64,000 nucleotides of DNA, from positions 124,001 through 188,000 of the forward strand of contig JAEWAK010000037.1 in NCBI GenBank assembly GCA_023391695.1. The letters are read 5' to 3'. The stretch comes from Bacillota bacterium (GTDB lineage Bacteria > Bacillota > Clostridia > Lachnospirales > Lachnospiraceae). Numbering within the stretch: the stretch's first letter is position 1; each line of letters opens with the position of its first letter. Below are positions 6,249-15,006 of this stretch, piece by piece. The notes below the pieces were generated by a model. It was not told the DNA's origin. It did no database searches and saw nothing but the letters and a program-made list of their open reading frames with translations. The position numbers and the translations under genes are program-made.

Positions 6249-8033
6249 TTAAATCATAAAACCGGCTATTTCCTTCTGTAATTTTACGGAGCTTTCCCGT
6301 GTTGTATCGATCTGGCTGTTCACTTCCCCGGACATGGCAGTTATGCCTGCAACTTTCTCAGCTATGTCACCGGTACCGGCTGCACCTTCCGAGGCTGCTT
6401 TCGCAACTTCATTAATGGCCAGGATAACGTTACCGATGGATGCCAGCAGTTCCTCCGACGTTGCGCTGAAGTCCGTTATCAGATTGTCAACAAAAACCGC
6501 ATCCGAATTATAGGCTTCCGCAACTTCTGAAAACTTATTAAAGCTTTTTGAAATATCTCCGGCAACAAATTCCAGCAAGTCAATGGAATTAACGGACAGA
6601 TTTCCAACTGCCTGGGTTACTTCACCGGTAACCTGCTGAATCTGGACCACCATATTTTTGGACTGCTCCGCCAGATTACGTATCTCCTCCGCAACTACGG
6701 AAAAACCTCTGCCGGCTTCACCGGCCCTGGCTGCCTCTATGGCTGCATTTAATGCCAGCAGGTTAGTTTGGGTCGTTATGCCCATAATAGCTTCGGACAA
6801 TACGTCAATCTGACTTACGACTTTTGACTGCTCCAGGGCTTGTTCCAGTTTTCCCTGGATTTCCTCTCTGACCTTCCGGGTCAGTTCCTGTGATTTTCTC
6901 ACCTCAATTCTGGTTTCTTCCGCACGTTTACTGATTTTAACTGCCTGGCCGGCTCCCTCCTGGGCTTTTTCCGCCATGCTTCTGGCTGCGTCTTCTATTT
7001 CCATGGATGAGGAATTCATTTCCTGGGCGGAGGCAGCCGTTTCTTCCATACTTGCCGCTAATTCTTCCGTCGTTGCGGAAACATCCTCTATATTGCCGTT
7101 TAATTCTTTCATGCTGGCGTTCACGCTGCCTACAACATGGATGATCTGGTCCGCTTCCGTTTTCGTACTGGCGACTAAACCGGCCACGGAATGCTTCATT
7201 GCCTCCAGGTCCTTGACCAGTTCCCCGAAATCGTCTTTCCGCTTTTTATAACTTTCCGGGATCTCTACCGTAAAATTACCGGTAGCCAGTGTATTTAAAT
7301 ATTTACGGATGGCTGCAAAAGCCTTATTTAAATTTCCGGATATGTATACTGCAAAGGAAACAGCCGCCGCCATGGCAAGGACAAAGATAAAAATAAACCG
7401 GGCAACACTGGCTTTTATTTCCTCACTTTCCTGTTCAGCCATTGTATTAACTATATTATCTATGTAATCGGTATAGTTGCCGGTACCCACTACCCACTGA
7501 AAAGGCTCAAAGGCTAAACTGTAACTGCGTTTTGGCAGAGCTTTTTCTTCTCCCGGTTTGGGAAACCAGTATTCCGTAAAACCGCCGCCTTCTTTTTTCC
7601 CGTTGGTTATGATATTTTTAATATACGGATATCCGTTCACATCAATATCATCAATACGGTTGGTACCTTCTGCCTCATCACCTAATGTAACAACATTATC
7701 ACCCTCATAAGTGTCGATCCAGAAATAAGCTCCTTCGCCGTAGGTTAAACCTCTTACTAAATCCGCCCCAACTTTTTTTGCTTCTTCCAGTGTATACTCG
7801 CCTGCTTCATATTTGGCATAAATACCTTCTAATAATGAGATTACATTCTCCACCTGGTTTTTTATATTATTATCATAATCCTTTCTTATACTGTCTTCCA
7901 GTGTCTTCAAATTAACCCGGAGGGTTTTCTCCTGATCAATAATAGAAACAACACCCATTAATACCGCTACGAATAACAAAAATGCTGCTAATAATAATAC
8001 TTTTGTCTTAACTTTTAGATTGCTTAATTTCAT
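6249..8033 (-). CDS. Methyl-accepting chemotaxis protein with single Cache sensor
   Basis: 594 residues. Membrane helix 1 at about 11-32, an extracellular single-Cache domain at about 40-205 (YGEGAYFWIDTYEGDNV and FEPFQWVVGTGNY are typical), membrane helix 2 at about 212-231, HAMP at about 232-285, then a long coiled coil. The conserved signalling tip reads QTNLLALNAAIEAARAGEAG, the CheA/CheW contact region. It transduces an extracellular small-molecule signal to the flagellar chemotaxis system; Cache domains of this type often bind small organic acids. Monocistronic by context. The ATG at 8033 follows a purine-rich GGGAGGAA site. Confidence 0.93.
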   Translation of the reverse strand: MKLSNLKVKTKVLLLAAFLLFVAVLMGVVSIIDQEKTLRVNLKTLEDSIRKDYDNNIKNQVENVISLLEGIYAKYEAGEYTLEEAKKVGADLVRGLTYGEGAYFWIDTYEGDNVVTLGDEAEGTNRIDDIDVNGYPYIKNIITNGKKEGGGFTEYWFPKPGEEKALPKRSYSLAFEPFQWVVGTGNYTDYIDNIVNTMAEQESEEIKASVARFIFIFVLAMAAAVSFAVYISGNLNKAFAAIRKYLNTLATGNFTVEIPESYKKRKDDFGELVKDLEAMKHSVAGLVASTKTEADQIIHVVGSVNASMKELNGNIEDVSATTEELAASMEETAASAQEMNSSSMEIEDAARSMAEKAQEGAGQAVKISKRAEETRIEVRKSQELTRKVREEIQGKLEQALEQSKVVSQIDVLSEAIMGITTQTNLLALNAAIEAARAGEAGRGFSVVAEEIRNLAEQSKNMVVQIQQVTGEVTQAVGNLSVNSIDLLEFVAGDISKSFNKFSEVAEAYNSDAVFVDNLITDFSATSEELLASIGNVILAINEVAKAASEGAAGTGDIAEKVAGITAMSGEVNSQIDTTRESSVKLQKEIAGFMI

Positions 8034-8326
8034 ATGATGTTCCTCCCTTTTTGTAATTGTAGCTACATAAATGAATAATCTGAAAACTTAATAATATGCA
8101 TTTATGTCATACGAATATCCTACAATATTCTACAGGAAATTACAATATATTTTAATCAATTTGAGTATTCATTTTTTTGAACCCTTTATTTTGGTAGTAA
8201 TTAATTACAATTATTTGCCACAAATTACAATAAATTCGTTCGATTTCTAACAAATATTTGTTAAATTAATACATTTATTACAATTTTTTCAAACTATTTT
8301 AATGATTATTTAACTATAATTAAATA
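8034..8326. other. AT-rich intergenic region upstream of the chemotaxis receptor
   Basis: About 290 bases of very AT-rich sequence with several ATTACAAT-type repeats. It must contain the receptor promoter, but I could not pick a convincing -35/-10 or SigD-type site by eye. No coding potential. Confidence 0.5.
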
Positions 8327-8369
8327 AAGCCGGATAAAAGATGTTTATAATCCACCTTTTATCCGGCTT
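8327..8369 (-). terminator. Terminator after the response regulator gene
   Basis: A perfect 14-bp stem (AAGCCGGATAAAAG at 8327-8340, CTTTTATCCGGCTT at 8356-8369) with a 15-base loop, followed on the minus strand by TTATTTAATT. It closes the chitobiose transporter operon. Confidence 0.85.
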
Positions 8370-8454
8370 ATTCAGAAATTGTATAATTATTATATCGTTA
8401 AGTCATTTATGTATATTTATTCATCACATTTAGCAGCAATGCAGTTTCTGCCTG

Positions 8455-9222
8455 CTATTCTTTGCTGGTAACCTTATTACGGTATTCATTCGCGGAAGTC
8501 CCCAGTATCTTTTTAAAAACCCTGGAAAAATGAGCCATATCAACAAATCCTACCATTTCAGCTATATCACCGATCCTTAAGGAAGGGTCTTTTAGTAATT
8601 TCTGCGCTTCCCGGATACGGATATGGTTTAATATTTCCGAAAAATTCTGGCCCATATGGCGGTTTAACAGTTTACTTAAATGCCACTGGCTGATATAGGT
8701 TTTTTCCGCCACTTCGGAAAGGGTCAGTTTATGGGCATAATTTTGCTCAATATACTTGATGGCATTGTGGACAATAAAGCTGCCGGCCGCATTATCCGGC
8801 TTACTTTCTTCTTCGTCACTGCAGATATCCGCCGGCACAATATTTTTTGCCGCCAGGTTTCCAAGCATAGCTTCGATCGCTTCAATAATTTCATCCATAT
8901 TGGACGGCTTTAAAAGATACCTGGTGACCCCCAGCCGGATTGCCTTCTGGGCATAGTCAAAATCCCGGTATCCGGTTAAAATACTGATTTCGATACCCGG
9001 AAACTCCGATTTCAGACCCGCGACCATACTCAGCCCGTCCAGGCCCGGCATTGCAATATCCGAGAACAGGATATTAGGCTGTTGTTCCCTGATTATATCC
9101 GTCCCTTCAATACCGTCATTGGCCGTGGCAACGATTTTGCACCCGAATTTGTCCCAGGGTACCATACGGGAAATTCCTTCTACTATGATAGGCTCATCAT
9201 CAATTATTACAACTTTGTACAT
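8455..9222 (-). CDS. AraC-type response regulator (YesN-like)
   Basis: 255 residues. An N-terminal receiver domain (about 1-120) has the acidic pocket IIDDEP, phospho-acceptor Asp55 in SDIAMPG, and the late lysine in LLKPSN. A C-terminal AraC-type double helix-turn-helix (about 150-250) is visible as LTLSEVAEKTYISQWHLSKL and RIGDIAEMVGFVDMAHFSRV. Together with the sensor kinase at 12740-14608 it forms a YesM/YesN-type pair, which in Firmicutes usually activates an adjacent carbohydrate ABC transporter. Here it is the last gene after the two permeases (44-bp gap), so it probably controls the chitobiose genes. ATG at 9222; the upstream GGGGGAT site is modest. Confidence 0.93.
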   Translation of the reverse strand: MYKVVIIDDEPIIVEGISRMVPWDKFGCKIVATANDGIEGTDIIREQQPNILFSDIAMPGLDGLSMVAGLKSEFPGIEISILTGYRDFDYAQKAIRLGVTRYLLKPSNMDEIIEAIEAMLGNLAAKNIVPADICSDEEESKPDNAAGSFIVHNAIKYIEQNYAHKLTLSEVAEKTYISQWHLSKLLNRHMGQNFSEILNHIRIREAQKLLKDPSLRIGDIAEMVGFVDMAHFSRVFKKILGTSANEYRNKVTSKE

Positions 9223-9265
9223 ATATATCCCCCCAATTCTTAAAACACTTTCCCTCTCCTTGATT

Positions 9266-10117
9266 CTAACCTTTGATTGCTCCCGCTGTCAATCCTTTAA
9301 TAATGTTCTTCTGCAAAAATATGTAAACAATTAAAACCGGAATAACAATCAGGGTTACCGAGGCGGCCATAAGTCCGTAATCGGTTCCGTATTTGGAACT
9401 GATTTCATTTAAAAGGGTGCTGATCGGAAATTTTGTCCGTTTTCTAATCATAATAAGCTGGGTAAATAAATCATTATAAGACCATAAAAAGCAGAAAATG
9501 GCAACGGTTGCCATGGAAGGCCTTGAGAGCGGCATGATTATCCTTGTAAATACCTTACTGACGCCGGCTCCTTCCATATAAGCCGCTTCTTCCATCTCCA
9601 GGGGCAGGCCCCTTAAAAAACCCATCATAACAACGGTGGCAAAGCTTAGGTTGCCCGCTACCTGGGGTAAAATGACACTGATTGGTTTATTGAGTAATTC
9701 CATGGCAGTCATCATCCTGAATACGGGAATGATAGTTGAAAATGCCGGGAACATAAGACTTGACACAATTAAGGAATTAATAATATTTTTCCCCTTAAAA
9801 TTATATCGGGTCAGGGCAAAAGCCATCATAGTCGATAAAATCATGGCAGCGATGGTTACGCTGCCGGATATGATCAGGCTGTTTTTATAAGAAACCAATA
9901 TGTTTTGTCTGCCAAAAGCATTCGTATAATTATCAAGAGTAAATTCCTTAGGAAGGGAAAATGTACTGTTTACAACCTCCCTGGAGGGTTTAAATGAATT
10001 ATTGATTACCCAGACAAAAGGAAATATGGTTGTAAATGCCCAAAATATAAGCAAAATATAGATAAGTATACGGGCAACGGAAAACTTATTTTTCCTTCCG
10101 TTTTTTGTTTGAGTCAA
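9266..10117 (-). CDS. Carbohydrate ABC transporter permease (MalG-like)
   Basis: About 283 residues, six predicted membrane helices, with the EAA loop seen as EEAAYMEGAGVSKVFTRIIMPLSRP. Second of two inner-membrane subunits of a CUT1-type sugar importer. The start is unusual: a GTG at 10126 would sit directly against the AAGGAGG ribosome site, so the TTG at 10117, eight bases from the site, is the better start. It follows the MalF-like gene by 13 bases. By context the substrate is the chito-oligosaccharide handled by the phosphorylase at 16488-18881. No ATPase gene is present in the cluster, so a shared MsmX-type ATPase elsewhere is expected. Confidence 0.9.
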   Translation of the reverse strand: MTQTKNGRKNKFSVARILIYILLIFWAFTTIFPFVWVINNSFKPSREVVNSTFSLPKEFTLDNYTNAFGRQNILVSYKNSLIISGSVTIAAMILSTMMAFALTRYNFKGKNIINSLIVSSLMFPAFSTIIPVFRMMTAMELLNKPISVILPQVAGNLSFATVVMMGFLRGLPLEMEEAAYMEGAGVSKVFTRIIMPLSRPSMATVAIFCFLWSYNDLFTQLIMIRKRTKFPISTLLNEISSKYGTDYGLMAASVTLIVIPVLIVYIFLQKNIIKGLTAGAIKG

Positions 10118-10130
10118 TTGCTGCACCTCC

Positions 10131-11012
10131 TTACAGATTAGCGTCCGGTTTTAGTATTTTTGATGTGATCTGGGCTACAATTAGTCCGAATACAACAATT
10201 AAGAAAGCTATGGTTGAGCCATAGTCTATATTGCTGATGGTAAAAGTCTGTTCGTACATATAAGTACCAAGAAAATGGGTTACACCCTGGGGGGCGCCTT
10301 TGGGAACAATAACCCAGGGCAGATCAAATACCTTTAATGCTCCGGTTACGCCTAAAGTCACACAGGTACAGATCACGCCCCGAAGAAGGGGTATGGTTAT
10401 ATAAAATACCTGCTTGAATCTGGAACATCCGTCAATGGAAGCTGCCTCATAGACGTCATCCGGAATATCACTGAGTCCGGTCAGCATAATAACAAAATAA
10501 AAACCTACGTAACTCCATAAGGTAGGTATGGAAACCATAATAAAAGCAATATCCGGAGCCAGCCAGTTAATGGGTTTCATATCCATTGCTTTTAATAATT
10601 GATTCAGCATACCCCCATTATAATTATAAAACAATTTAAAAATCAGTCCGATTGCGGTTGCAGAGATTACGATCGGGAAAAAATAAACGGTACGGAAAAA
10701 TTGCTGTCCGCGTTTGATGGAAATGACCAGCACTGCCAGTACAAATGCAACACCTACCTGGAATACTATGGTCAGTCCCATCATTTTAAAGGAATTGAGA
10801 ATAGCTATCCTGACTTTGGGATCGGAAAATAATTTCTTAAAATTATCAAATCCGAGGAATTTCCATTCCTGTCCCGGCATCTTTACAAATGTGGTCATAT
10901 CATAGAAACTGTTTATTATATTTTCAATAAAAGGTTCGTAAAGAAATACCAGCATCAGAAGAAATCCGGGTAACAAAAATGCCAGTAGGGGTAATTTCTT
11001 TTTATAAAGCAT
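10131..11012 (-). CDS. Carbohydrate ABC transporter permease (MalF-like)
   Basis: About 293 residues, six predicted membrane helices, EAA loop DDVYEAASIDGCSRFKQVFY. The ATG at 11012 (MLYKKKLPLL) is preceded by an AGGCAGGA site; an in-frame TTG at 11045 lies inside the upstream hairpin and is rejected. It pairs with the downstream MalG-like permease and the upstream binding lipoprotein. A stem-loop in the 88-bp gap before it probably reduces permease expression relative to the binding protein. Confidence 0.9.
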   Translation of the reverse strand: MLYKKKLPLLAFLLPGFLLMLVFLYEPFIENIINSFYDMTTFVKMPGQEWKFLGFDNFKKLFSDPKVRIAILNSFKMMGLTIVFQVGVAFVLAVLVISIKRGQQFFRTVYFFPIVISATAIGLIFKLFYNYNGGMLNQLLKAMDMKPINWLAPDIAFIMVSIPTLWSYVGFYFVIMLTGLSDIPDDVYEAASIDGCSRFKQVFYITIPLLRGVICTCVTLGVTGALKVFDLPWVIVPKGAPQGVTHFLGTYMYEQTFTISNIDYGSTIAFLIVVFGLIVAQITSKILKPDANL

Positions 11013-11046
11013 TGATATCCTGCCTTTCTTTTTATTATAAAACAAA

Positions 11047-11082
11047 GCAGAGGGGCGGATTGTTTATCCCCTCTGCCTTTTT
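11047..11082. terminator. Intercistronic stem-loop between binding protein and permeases
   Basis: GCAGAGGGG (11047-11055) pairs perfectly with CCCCTCTGC (11068-11076), loop 12 bases. On the minus strand it is followed by TTTGTTTT, so partial termination or 3'-end protection of the binding-protein message is likely. This position is classic for setting a high binding-protein to permease ratio. Confidence 0.7.
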
Positions 11083-11099
11083 ACCAAACAAACCAAATC

Positions 11100-12431
11100 T
11101 TATTTACTTGCATTTACGGTTAATACTTCGTTTATTAATTCAGCAGGGTCAATATCGCCTGTGGATACACCGACAATACCTGCAATTAAAGTATTATATG
11201 CTTCCTGGGAAAGTCTTGAGTCCGTCGGAGCACTGATGCTGGTTGCCGCACTGCTGTAATCAAGACCGGAGATTCCAAGAGGAGTCATGTTATCAACCGG
11301 ATCAACCGCACAGGCTGCCTGGCCGTTGCCGCCCCAGTATTTCGTAACGGATTCTTTGTTGGTATGCGCCATAACAAATTTAACTGCCGCATCCTTCTTA
11401 TCCGGATCCTCCCAGGCTTTTTTCGTGATGTAAAAACCGGAGGAAATACCGCCTACCATTGCGCCGGACATCGCTTTACCGCCGGGTATGGTAGGAAGTG
11501 CTACTACGACAGTATTGTCCTGATCCGGTATACCGCTTGCATACCAGGAACCATCCAACTGCATTGCTGCCTGTTTATTTTTGAATAATTCACCGGCTAA
11601 GTCATTGTCAATGGTATCGGTATCTTCAGGAAAAGCTCCCATATCTCTTAAGGTTTTAAACATGGACAGGCCATCTGCCCATTCCTGTGGTGCCTGTGTA
11701 GGAACCGTAGCATAAGTTTCCGGCCCTGCTGCAGAGAGCATCAGGAATTCAACCCAGTAATGGGGTACATTATTTAAGGAAACTGCTATTGGAACTATGC
11801 CATTCGCTTTAAAGGTTTCAATTGCCTTTAACATCTTATCCCAATCTGTGGGGAGTTCAAGGCTGTACTGGTCAAATAAATCTTTGTTGCAGAATAAACC
11901 TTCCCAGTAACCGGTAGTTGGCACTGCCCTTTCCACACCGTCCGGGTTGGCTGCCGCCTTAAGTGCTGTATCCAGGGTATCCTTGGCATAATCCGGATAT
12001 TCTGCCCTGATTTCTTCTATGCTGACAAATTTATTGGCGGCCAATACGTCACTGGCATTGGCATCCGTAAAATACTGGATTACATCCGGTTCGTTGCCTA
12101 CCGCAAAGTCAGCGGCTATCTTGGTTTTCCAGTCCTGGTCGGAAGACTGTGAATCATCTTCCAGGGTTATGTAAGAATTATCTTTCATGAATTGATCATT
12201 GATTGCCTGATAATTACCGGCATTGGGATCCGTACCGCCGAACATGGAAACTGTGGTCAGGGTCACGGGATTTTGTGCCGCCGCTTCCTCTGTTTTTGCA
12301 GTATCGGCCGTATCCGTTTCTGTTCCCTGCGCTGTTTCTTGTACTCCCTGCTTCTTTCCACATGCAGTCATAAGAGCTGCCATCAATACGACTGTCAAAA
12401 GAATGGATAAGCATTTTTTTACACTCTTCAT
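11100..12431 (-). CDS. Sugar ABC transporter substrate-binding lipoprotein
   Basis: 443 residues of the family 1 extracellular sugar-binding proteins. The lipoprotein signal MAALMTACGKK places the acylated cysteine at about residue 24, followed by a Glu/Thr/Ala-rich linker. The mature domain shows typical segments such as PDVIQYFTDANASDVL and QAAMQLDGSWYASG. It captures the sugar outside the membrane and delivers it to the MalF/MalG-like permeases. From the neighbouring chitobiose phosphorylase the likely ligand is (GlcNAc)2 or a short chito-oligosaccharide; this is inference. ATG at 12431 with a GGGAGGAA site. Confidence 0.92.
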   Translation of the reverse strand: MKSVKKCLSILLTVVLMAALMTACGKKQGVQETAQGTETDTADTAKTEEAAAQNPVTLTTVSMFGGTDPNAGNYQAINDQFMKDNSYITLEDDSQSSDQDWKTKIAADFAVGNEPDVIQYFTDANASDVLAANKFVSIEEIRAEYPDYAKDTLDTALKAAANPDGVERAVPTTGYWEGLFCNKDLFDQYSLELPTDWDKMLKAIETFKANGIVPIAVSLNNVPHYWVEFLMLSAAGPETYATVPTQAPQEWADGLSMFKTLRDMGAFPEDTDTIDNDLAGELFKNKQAAMQLDGSWYASGIPDQDNTVVVALPTIPGGKAMSGAMVGGISSGFYITKKAWEDPDKKDAAVKFVMAHTNKESVTKYWGGNGQAACAVDPVDNMTPLGISGLDYSSAATSISAPTDSRLSQEAYNTLIAGIVGVSTGDIDPAELINEVLTVNASK

Positions 12432-12739
12432 AAACTATTCCTCCCAATAGATAATATAATTTCTGCAACGCCACGAGAGTTTACTCTCTCACTCTCATTG
12501 GTATAACAGTATTATACTAACAATTATTACAAAATACATTTGTTTATCTTGACATTATTTGTTCATTCTTGCTATATTTAACATACCGCTTAAAAATCTT
12601 TGCAATCGGTATTATCTAAACGGTTACGAACCCTTTAAGGCATTCATTCCAGCCGGTAAAAAGTTGTGTTATCCCGATTCGATATCTCTGATATTAATAG
12701 AATTTGTGTAAATTAACTAAACACTGCTATTTCATATCC
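12432..12739. other. Regulatory gap upstream of the sugar-binding protein gene
   Basis: A 308-base AT-rich gap between the sensor kinase and the binding protein. It contains CT-rich direct repeats near 12482-12498 and an ATTATACT/AGTATAAT palindromic region near 12508. It probably carries the YesN-type operator and the promoter of the binding-protein operon; no exact sites could be assigned. No gene seen. Confidence 0.4.
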
Positions 12740-14608
12740 TTATTTATAATTAGGATTATTTAGTATGTTATTTAATGATTTCCCTTTTTCCGAATCCAGC
12801 GGCATTTCAAAGGGTATTGTTATGGTGGAGGCGGTATCCACCTCATCATAGGGCAGGATGGTAAGGCCGTATTCCTCTCCGTAGATAAGTTTAATCCGCT
12901 CATTTACATTACGTATTCCAAGGGAAATGTGTTTTCCTTTTCCGTTCGTTATGCTTCCCGCTTTGCCGCCCAGTATATCCTTAATCCGCTCCACCTCTCC
13001 CTGAGTCATAATTTTACCTGAATTAATGACCTGGAGGATTAAATTTCCGTTTTCCTTATATACCTTTAACTTAATGGTTCCGCTTTTCACGGATTCGATT
13101 CCGTGTACCACCGCATTCTCAAGAATGGGCTGGAGAATCAGCTGGGGTACCGGCAGCTGAAGCAGATCCTGGTCCACTTCCTTTTCCACCCTGAGTCTTT
13201 GTCCGAACCGCATGGATATGATATAAAAATAGGCATCGGCACACCGTAATTCTTCTGCCAGGTTAATCAGTTTTTTATTGGAACGGTCCATACTGTAATC
13301 CAGTAAGGTTCCCAGGGCCTCAATCATTTTGGAAACGGCCGTATCCCCGGCCATTCTGGCCTGCCAGTTCATCATTTCCAGGGTATTATTTAAGAAATGG
13401 GGATTGATCTGGGACTGGAGGGCAATTATTTTCGCTTCTTTCCTGGCCAGCTTTTCATTGTAGGCATAATCAAATAAATATTTTACTTCGCTGGACATCC
13501 GGTTAAAGGAATCGGAAAGATAGGAAAATTCCGCATTGGGCATTGGCTCCCCTTCTATCTGCGTACCGATCCTGCCCTGTTCCACTTCTTTGGAAGCCTC
13601 AATCATCCTGCCCATAGGTACCGTAATATGTCTGGCAATAAAATATAACATGTAAATGAATACCGGAATAATAATTAAGAAGATGATTACCGTAATGTAG
13701 CTTAAGGCCGTCAGCTCGGAATAAATAATTATCTTATTGGCAATCAATACCGCCCCTAAGTGATAATCATCAAATTTCTGCTGATAAATCAAGGCGGTAT
13801 AGACGCTGTCCTCCACCTTGTTGATTTTCCGGTTGGACTGCCTGGAATACTTTGATTTTAATTTATTTATTATGGGATCCATTACAGCATGTTTTTCATC
13901 GGAGTCATAAAGAATCATGGAAGCCGTATCATCAACAAAAAATCCTAGTTCATAATCCTTTTTCAGGGCAAAGCCTTCAAATAATTTACTCGTATTCAGT
14001 TCAACCACTAAGGTACCGAATTTCGTATAGTTGGTAGTGGTATACAGGTTCCGGATGATATAGATTTTACTGTTGATGATTTTCACATGGGCATCGGAGG
14101 TATCCTGTCCGGTGATTTTATTTGCTGCTGCCTTGACATAATCATTATAGGTATTTATGTATCCGGTAGGTTTTCTGGAGGTATAATAAAGCCGGTCCGG
14201 AGCCTCGGACAGATAAAAGACGGATATGATAAAACGGTTATCATTATAATATTTGCTTTTTAAATTGCCGATGACTTCCTTATAGAACTGGGCATCGGTA
14301 ATGTCACCTGCTTTGAGTTTCTTCCAGGCTTTTTCTATAATCACTTCGTAGGAAGTTTTTTTGGAAATGGTTATTGCTTCATCAATTTTCTGGGCATGGA
14401 AGGAAGCAAAATTCTTAAGCCCTTCTTTCATTAAGGTCTCTGTTTTATCCATGATGCTTTTTCTGTAATATAAGGTCATGAATAAAAACATAATCATAAC
14501 CGGAACAATCCAGCAGATTACGATTAGAAACAGCAGCCTTCTTTTTAAGGAAATCGGTTTTTTCATGATCCTGCCGTTAAGTTTATTTCCCTTTTTACCG
14601 TCTTTCAT
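12740..14608 (-). CDS. YesM-type sensor histidine kinase
   Basis: 622 residues from the ATG at 14608 (GGAGG site ten bases upstream). An ORF extending to 14860 would translate a dispersed repeat and is rejected. Order: membrane helix 1 (about 22-46), a large extracellular sensor region (about 50-285), membrane helix 2 (about 290-315), HAMP, His_kinase domain with the phospho-histidine in SQINPHFLNNTLEMM, and a GHKL ATPase domain (N box LILQPILENAVVHG, then GKGKHISLGIRNVNERI). Partner of the AraC-type regulator at 8455-9222. It presumably senses the transported sugar or the loaded binding protein. Confidence 0.92.
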   Translation of the reverse strand: MKDGKKGNKLNGRIMKKPISLKRRLLFLIVICWIVPVMIMFLFMTLYYRKSIMDKTETLMKEGLKNFASFHAQKIDEAITISKKTSYEVIIEKAWKKLKAGDITDAQFYKEVIGNLKSKYYNDNRFIISVFYLSEAPDRLYYTSRKPTGYINTYNDYVKAAANKITGQDTSDAHVKIINSKIYIIRNLYTTTNYTKFGTLVVELNTSKLFEGFALKKDYELGFFVDDTASMILYDSDEKHAVMDPIINKLKSKYSRQSNRKINKVEDSVYTALIYQQKFDDYHLGAVLIANKIIIYSELTALSYITVIIFLIIIPVFIYMLYFIARHITVPMGRMIEASKEVEQGRIGTQIEGEPMPNAEFSYLSDSFNRMSSEVKYLFDYAYNEKLARKEAKIIALQSQINPHFLNNTLEMMNWQARMAGDTAVSKMIEALGTLLDYSMDRSNKKLINLAEELRCADAYFYIISMRFGQRLRVEKEVDQDLLQLPVPQLILQPILENAVVHGIESVKSGTIKLKVYKENGNLILQVINSGKIMTQGEVERIKDILGGKAGSITNGKGKHISLGIRNVNERIKLIYGEEYGLTILPYDEVDTASTITIPFEMPLDSEKGKSLNNILNNPNYK

Positions 14609-14762
14609 CCCCAAAAATCCTCCCGTAAAAAAAACCTTTATAAATACCCACATCCTGGCAGACCGCCTCCGGGTAACGTAAGCATTTCCCTTGCTTCCCG
14701 GCTTTCTGCCTGTTCGTAGTACGAAATAGAAGAAATGGGCCATCCGCAAGAACAGCCCATCA

Positions 14763-14865
14763 TTATTATACCAGGTTCGCACACTCCCATGGTATGCGCC
14801 GCAAAGCGGCGTTGATGCACGCTCCCATGGCACGCACCGCTTTGCGGCGTTGATGCGCACTCACT
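14763..14865. repeat. Dispersed repeat family R2, copy A (tandem units)
   Basis: Two sub-units carry CTCCCATGG followed by the inverted motif CGCCGCAAAGCGGCG or CCGCTTTGCGGCG and TTGATGC. The same arrangement, starting CCAGGTCCGCA, recurs at 31313-31385. The 14609-15006 gap has no gene; the region upstream of 14763 contains a small hairpin (GGGC...GCCC near 14738-14759). Confidence 0.6.
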
Positions 14866-14880
14866 GCGTTCGTCGGCGCC

Positions 14881-14906
14881 GATATAATGTCTATCGACAT
14901 TATATC
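14881..14906. repeat. Perfect 11-bp hairpin
   Basis: GATATAATGTC-TATC-GACATTATATC. It sits directly next to repeat copy R2-A and about 100 bases past the phosphohexomutase stop. No T-run follows, so it may be a processing or protein-binding site, or part of the repeat element. Confidence 0.5.
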
Positions 14907-15006
14907 ATGATTTACTAAAATTTACCACATGCAGGCGGGATTTTAACACGGCAAACGCATGAATGAATATTTCATACGTTTGTTGTAGGAATTTTTCCGT
15001 CACTAT

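Noticed and set aside
12549..12578. Plus-strand TTGACA-N18-TATATT promoter-like sequence.
   Set aside because: It points into the 3' end of the opposite-strand kinase gene with no plus-strand gene; it could make an antisense RNA, but AT-rich chance matches are frequent here.
14609..14860. N-terminal extension of the sensor kinase to 14860.
   Set aside because: It would translate repeat R2; the ATG at 14608 has a good ribosome site and gives the usual YesM N-terminus.
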